A DNA stretch of 6,358 nt from assembly GCA_009921765.1 (NCBI GenBank), contig RFXC01000233.1, forward strand, positions 1 to 6,358, in the 5' to 3' direction. This document shows positions 5,997 through 6,358 of the stretch, one piece after another (position 1 is the first letter of the stretch; every line of letters starts with the position of its first letter). Under the pieces are notes generated by a model that did no database searches, was not told the origin of the DNA, and was given only the letters and a program-made list of their open reading frames with translations. A program made the translations under genes and the position numbers. This DNA comes from Betaproteobacteria bacterium (GTDB taxonomy: Bacteria; Pseudomonadota; Gammaproteobacteria; Burkholderiales; Burkholderiaceae).

Positions 5997-6358
5997 TCAA
6001 CCGATCACGAGTTCGATCAGTTGAGGGCCAGGCTGCGACATGGCTCGACTGAACAGTCGGGCGAATTCGCTCAGATCATCGGTACGCGCGGCTTCCAGCC
6101 CCATGCCGCGCGCCATGGCGACAAAGTCGAGCGTGGGGCGGTCGAGCGTGAGCATGTCGGTGGCGCGGCGGCCTGGCGTTCCAGCGCCCACCCCCGCAAA
6201 CTCGCCCCGCAGGATCTGGTAGGCGCGATTGGCCATGATCACCACGGTGACATCGAGCGCTTCGCGCGCCATGGTCCAGAGGGCCTGTATGGTGTACATC
6301 GCGCTGCCGTCGCCTTCGAGTGCGACCACCTTGCGATCGGGCGCTGCGATCGCAGCGC
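5997..6358 (-). CDS. ThDP-dependent enzyme, acetolactate synthase large subunit-like (C-terminal part)
   Basis: The gene runs off the right end of the window; 119 codons of its C-terminus are visible. They contain the thiamine-diphosphate/metal-binding motif GDG (beginning GDGSAMYT), followed 25 residues later by the Asn of MANRAYQ, the standard GDG-x(25)-N pattern of the C-terminal pyrophosphate-binding domain. The end, [21 protein letters not shown]...[10 protein letters not shown], is typical of the acetolactate synthase/benzoylformate decarboxylase superfamily. [12 protein letters not shown] and the context recall the family often labelled acetolactate synthase large subunit in proteobacteria that is not the main IlvB/IlvI. 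The substrate cannot be decided from this fragment: acetolactate synthase, benzoylformate decarboxylase and related 2-keto acid decarboxylases remain possible. hemE follows after 76 bases on the same strand. The apparent GTG at 6329 is an internal Val, because the reading frame stays open to the window edge. Confidence 0.85.
   Translation of the reverse strand, partial: AAIAAPDRKVVALEGDGSAMYTIQALWTMAREALDVTVVIMANRAYQILRGEFAGVGAGTPGRRATDMLTLDRPTLDFVAMARGMGLEAARTDDLSEFARLFSRAMSQPGPQLIELVIG
6341..6358. repeat. 18-bp perfect palindrome at the window edge
   Basis: GCGCTGCGATCGCAGCGC reads the same on both strands and has GCGATCGC at its centre. It lies inside the ThDP enzyme gene, where it encodes Ala-Ala-Ile-Ala-Ala, so codon use may explain it. 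The window ends exactly at its last base. Confidence 0.5.

Noticed and set aside
4814..6052. Plus-strand ORF of 412 codons opposite hemE
   Set aside because: Antisense to hemE with no motifs, and it crosses into the next gene.

Overview
The window is most likely a chromosomal segment of a high-GC betaproteobacterium, probably of the order Burkholderiales. This rests on recalled similarity of the HemE and acetolactate-synthase-like proteins to that group, on a roughly two-thirds GC content outside the first 180 bases, and on long antisense shadow ORFs typical of such DNA. No database search was possible, so the taxonomy is an inference.

Four genes lie on the minus strand and are read from right to left. 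First is the C-terminal part of a thiamine-diphosphate (ThDP) enzyme resembling acetolactate synthase (5997-6358, cut by the window end). Then come hemE, uroporphyrinogen decarboxylase (4781-5920), and, after a gap of about 315 bases, priA, the primosomal helicase N' (2300-4465). Last is rep, an ATP-dependent 3'-5' DNA helicase (244-2295). rep begins only 4 bases after the priA stop, so the two helicases look like one translationally linked unit. PriA reloads the replisome at stalled forks and Rep clears proteins from DNA and takes part in restart, so their pairing makes functional sense.

The gap upstream of priA is the main regulatory region. It carries a TTGACA/extended -10 promoter candidate pointing into priA. 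A perfect DnaA-box consensus and a weaker second copy lie over or just downstream of the predicted transcription start, and a third DnaA-box-like site lies farther upstream. The end of hemE has a GC-rich inverted repeat and a short direct repeat but no U-tract terminator.

The left end is unlike the rest. Bases 1-180 are about 37% GC by hand count, against about 68% for the next 60 bases. They encode the start of a small putative lipoprotein on the plus strand, convergent with rep. The change of composition falls at an imperfect 15-base tandem repeat, so this may be a truncated foreign gene, the edge of an insertion, or an assembly join.

No CRISPR array, tRNA, rRNA, insertion sequence or recognisable novel multi-gene system was seen. 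The most interesting points are the priA-rep pairing, the DnaA boxes at the priA promoter, a PriA that seems to have a low-complexity linker in place of its winged-helix domain, and the composition break at the left end.
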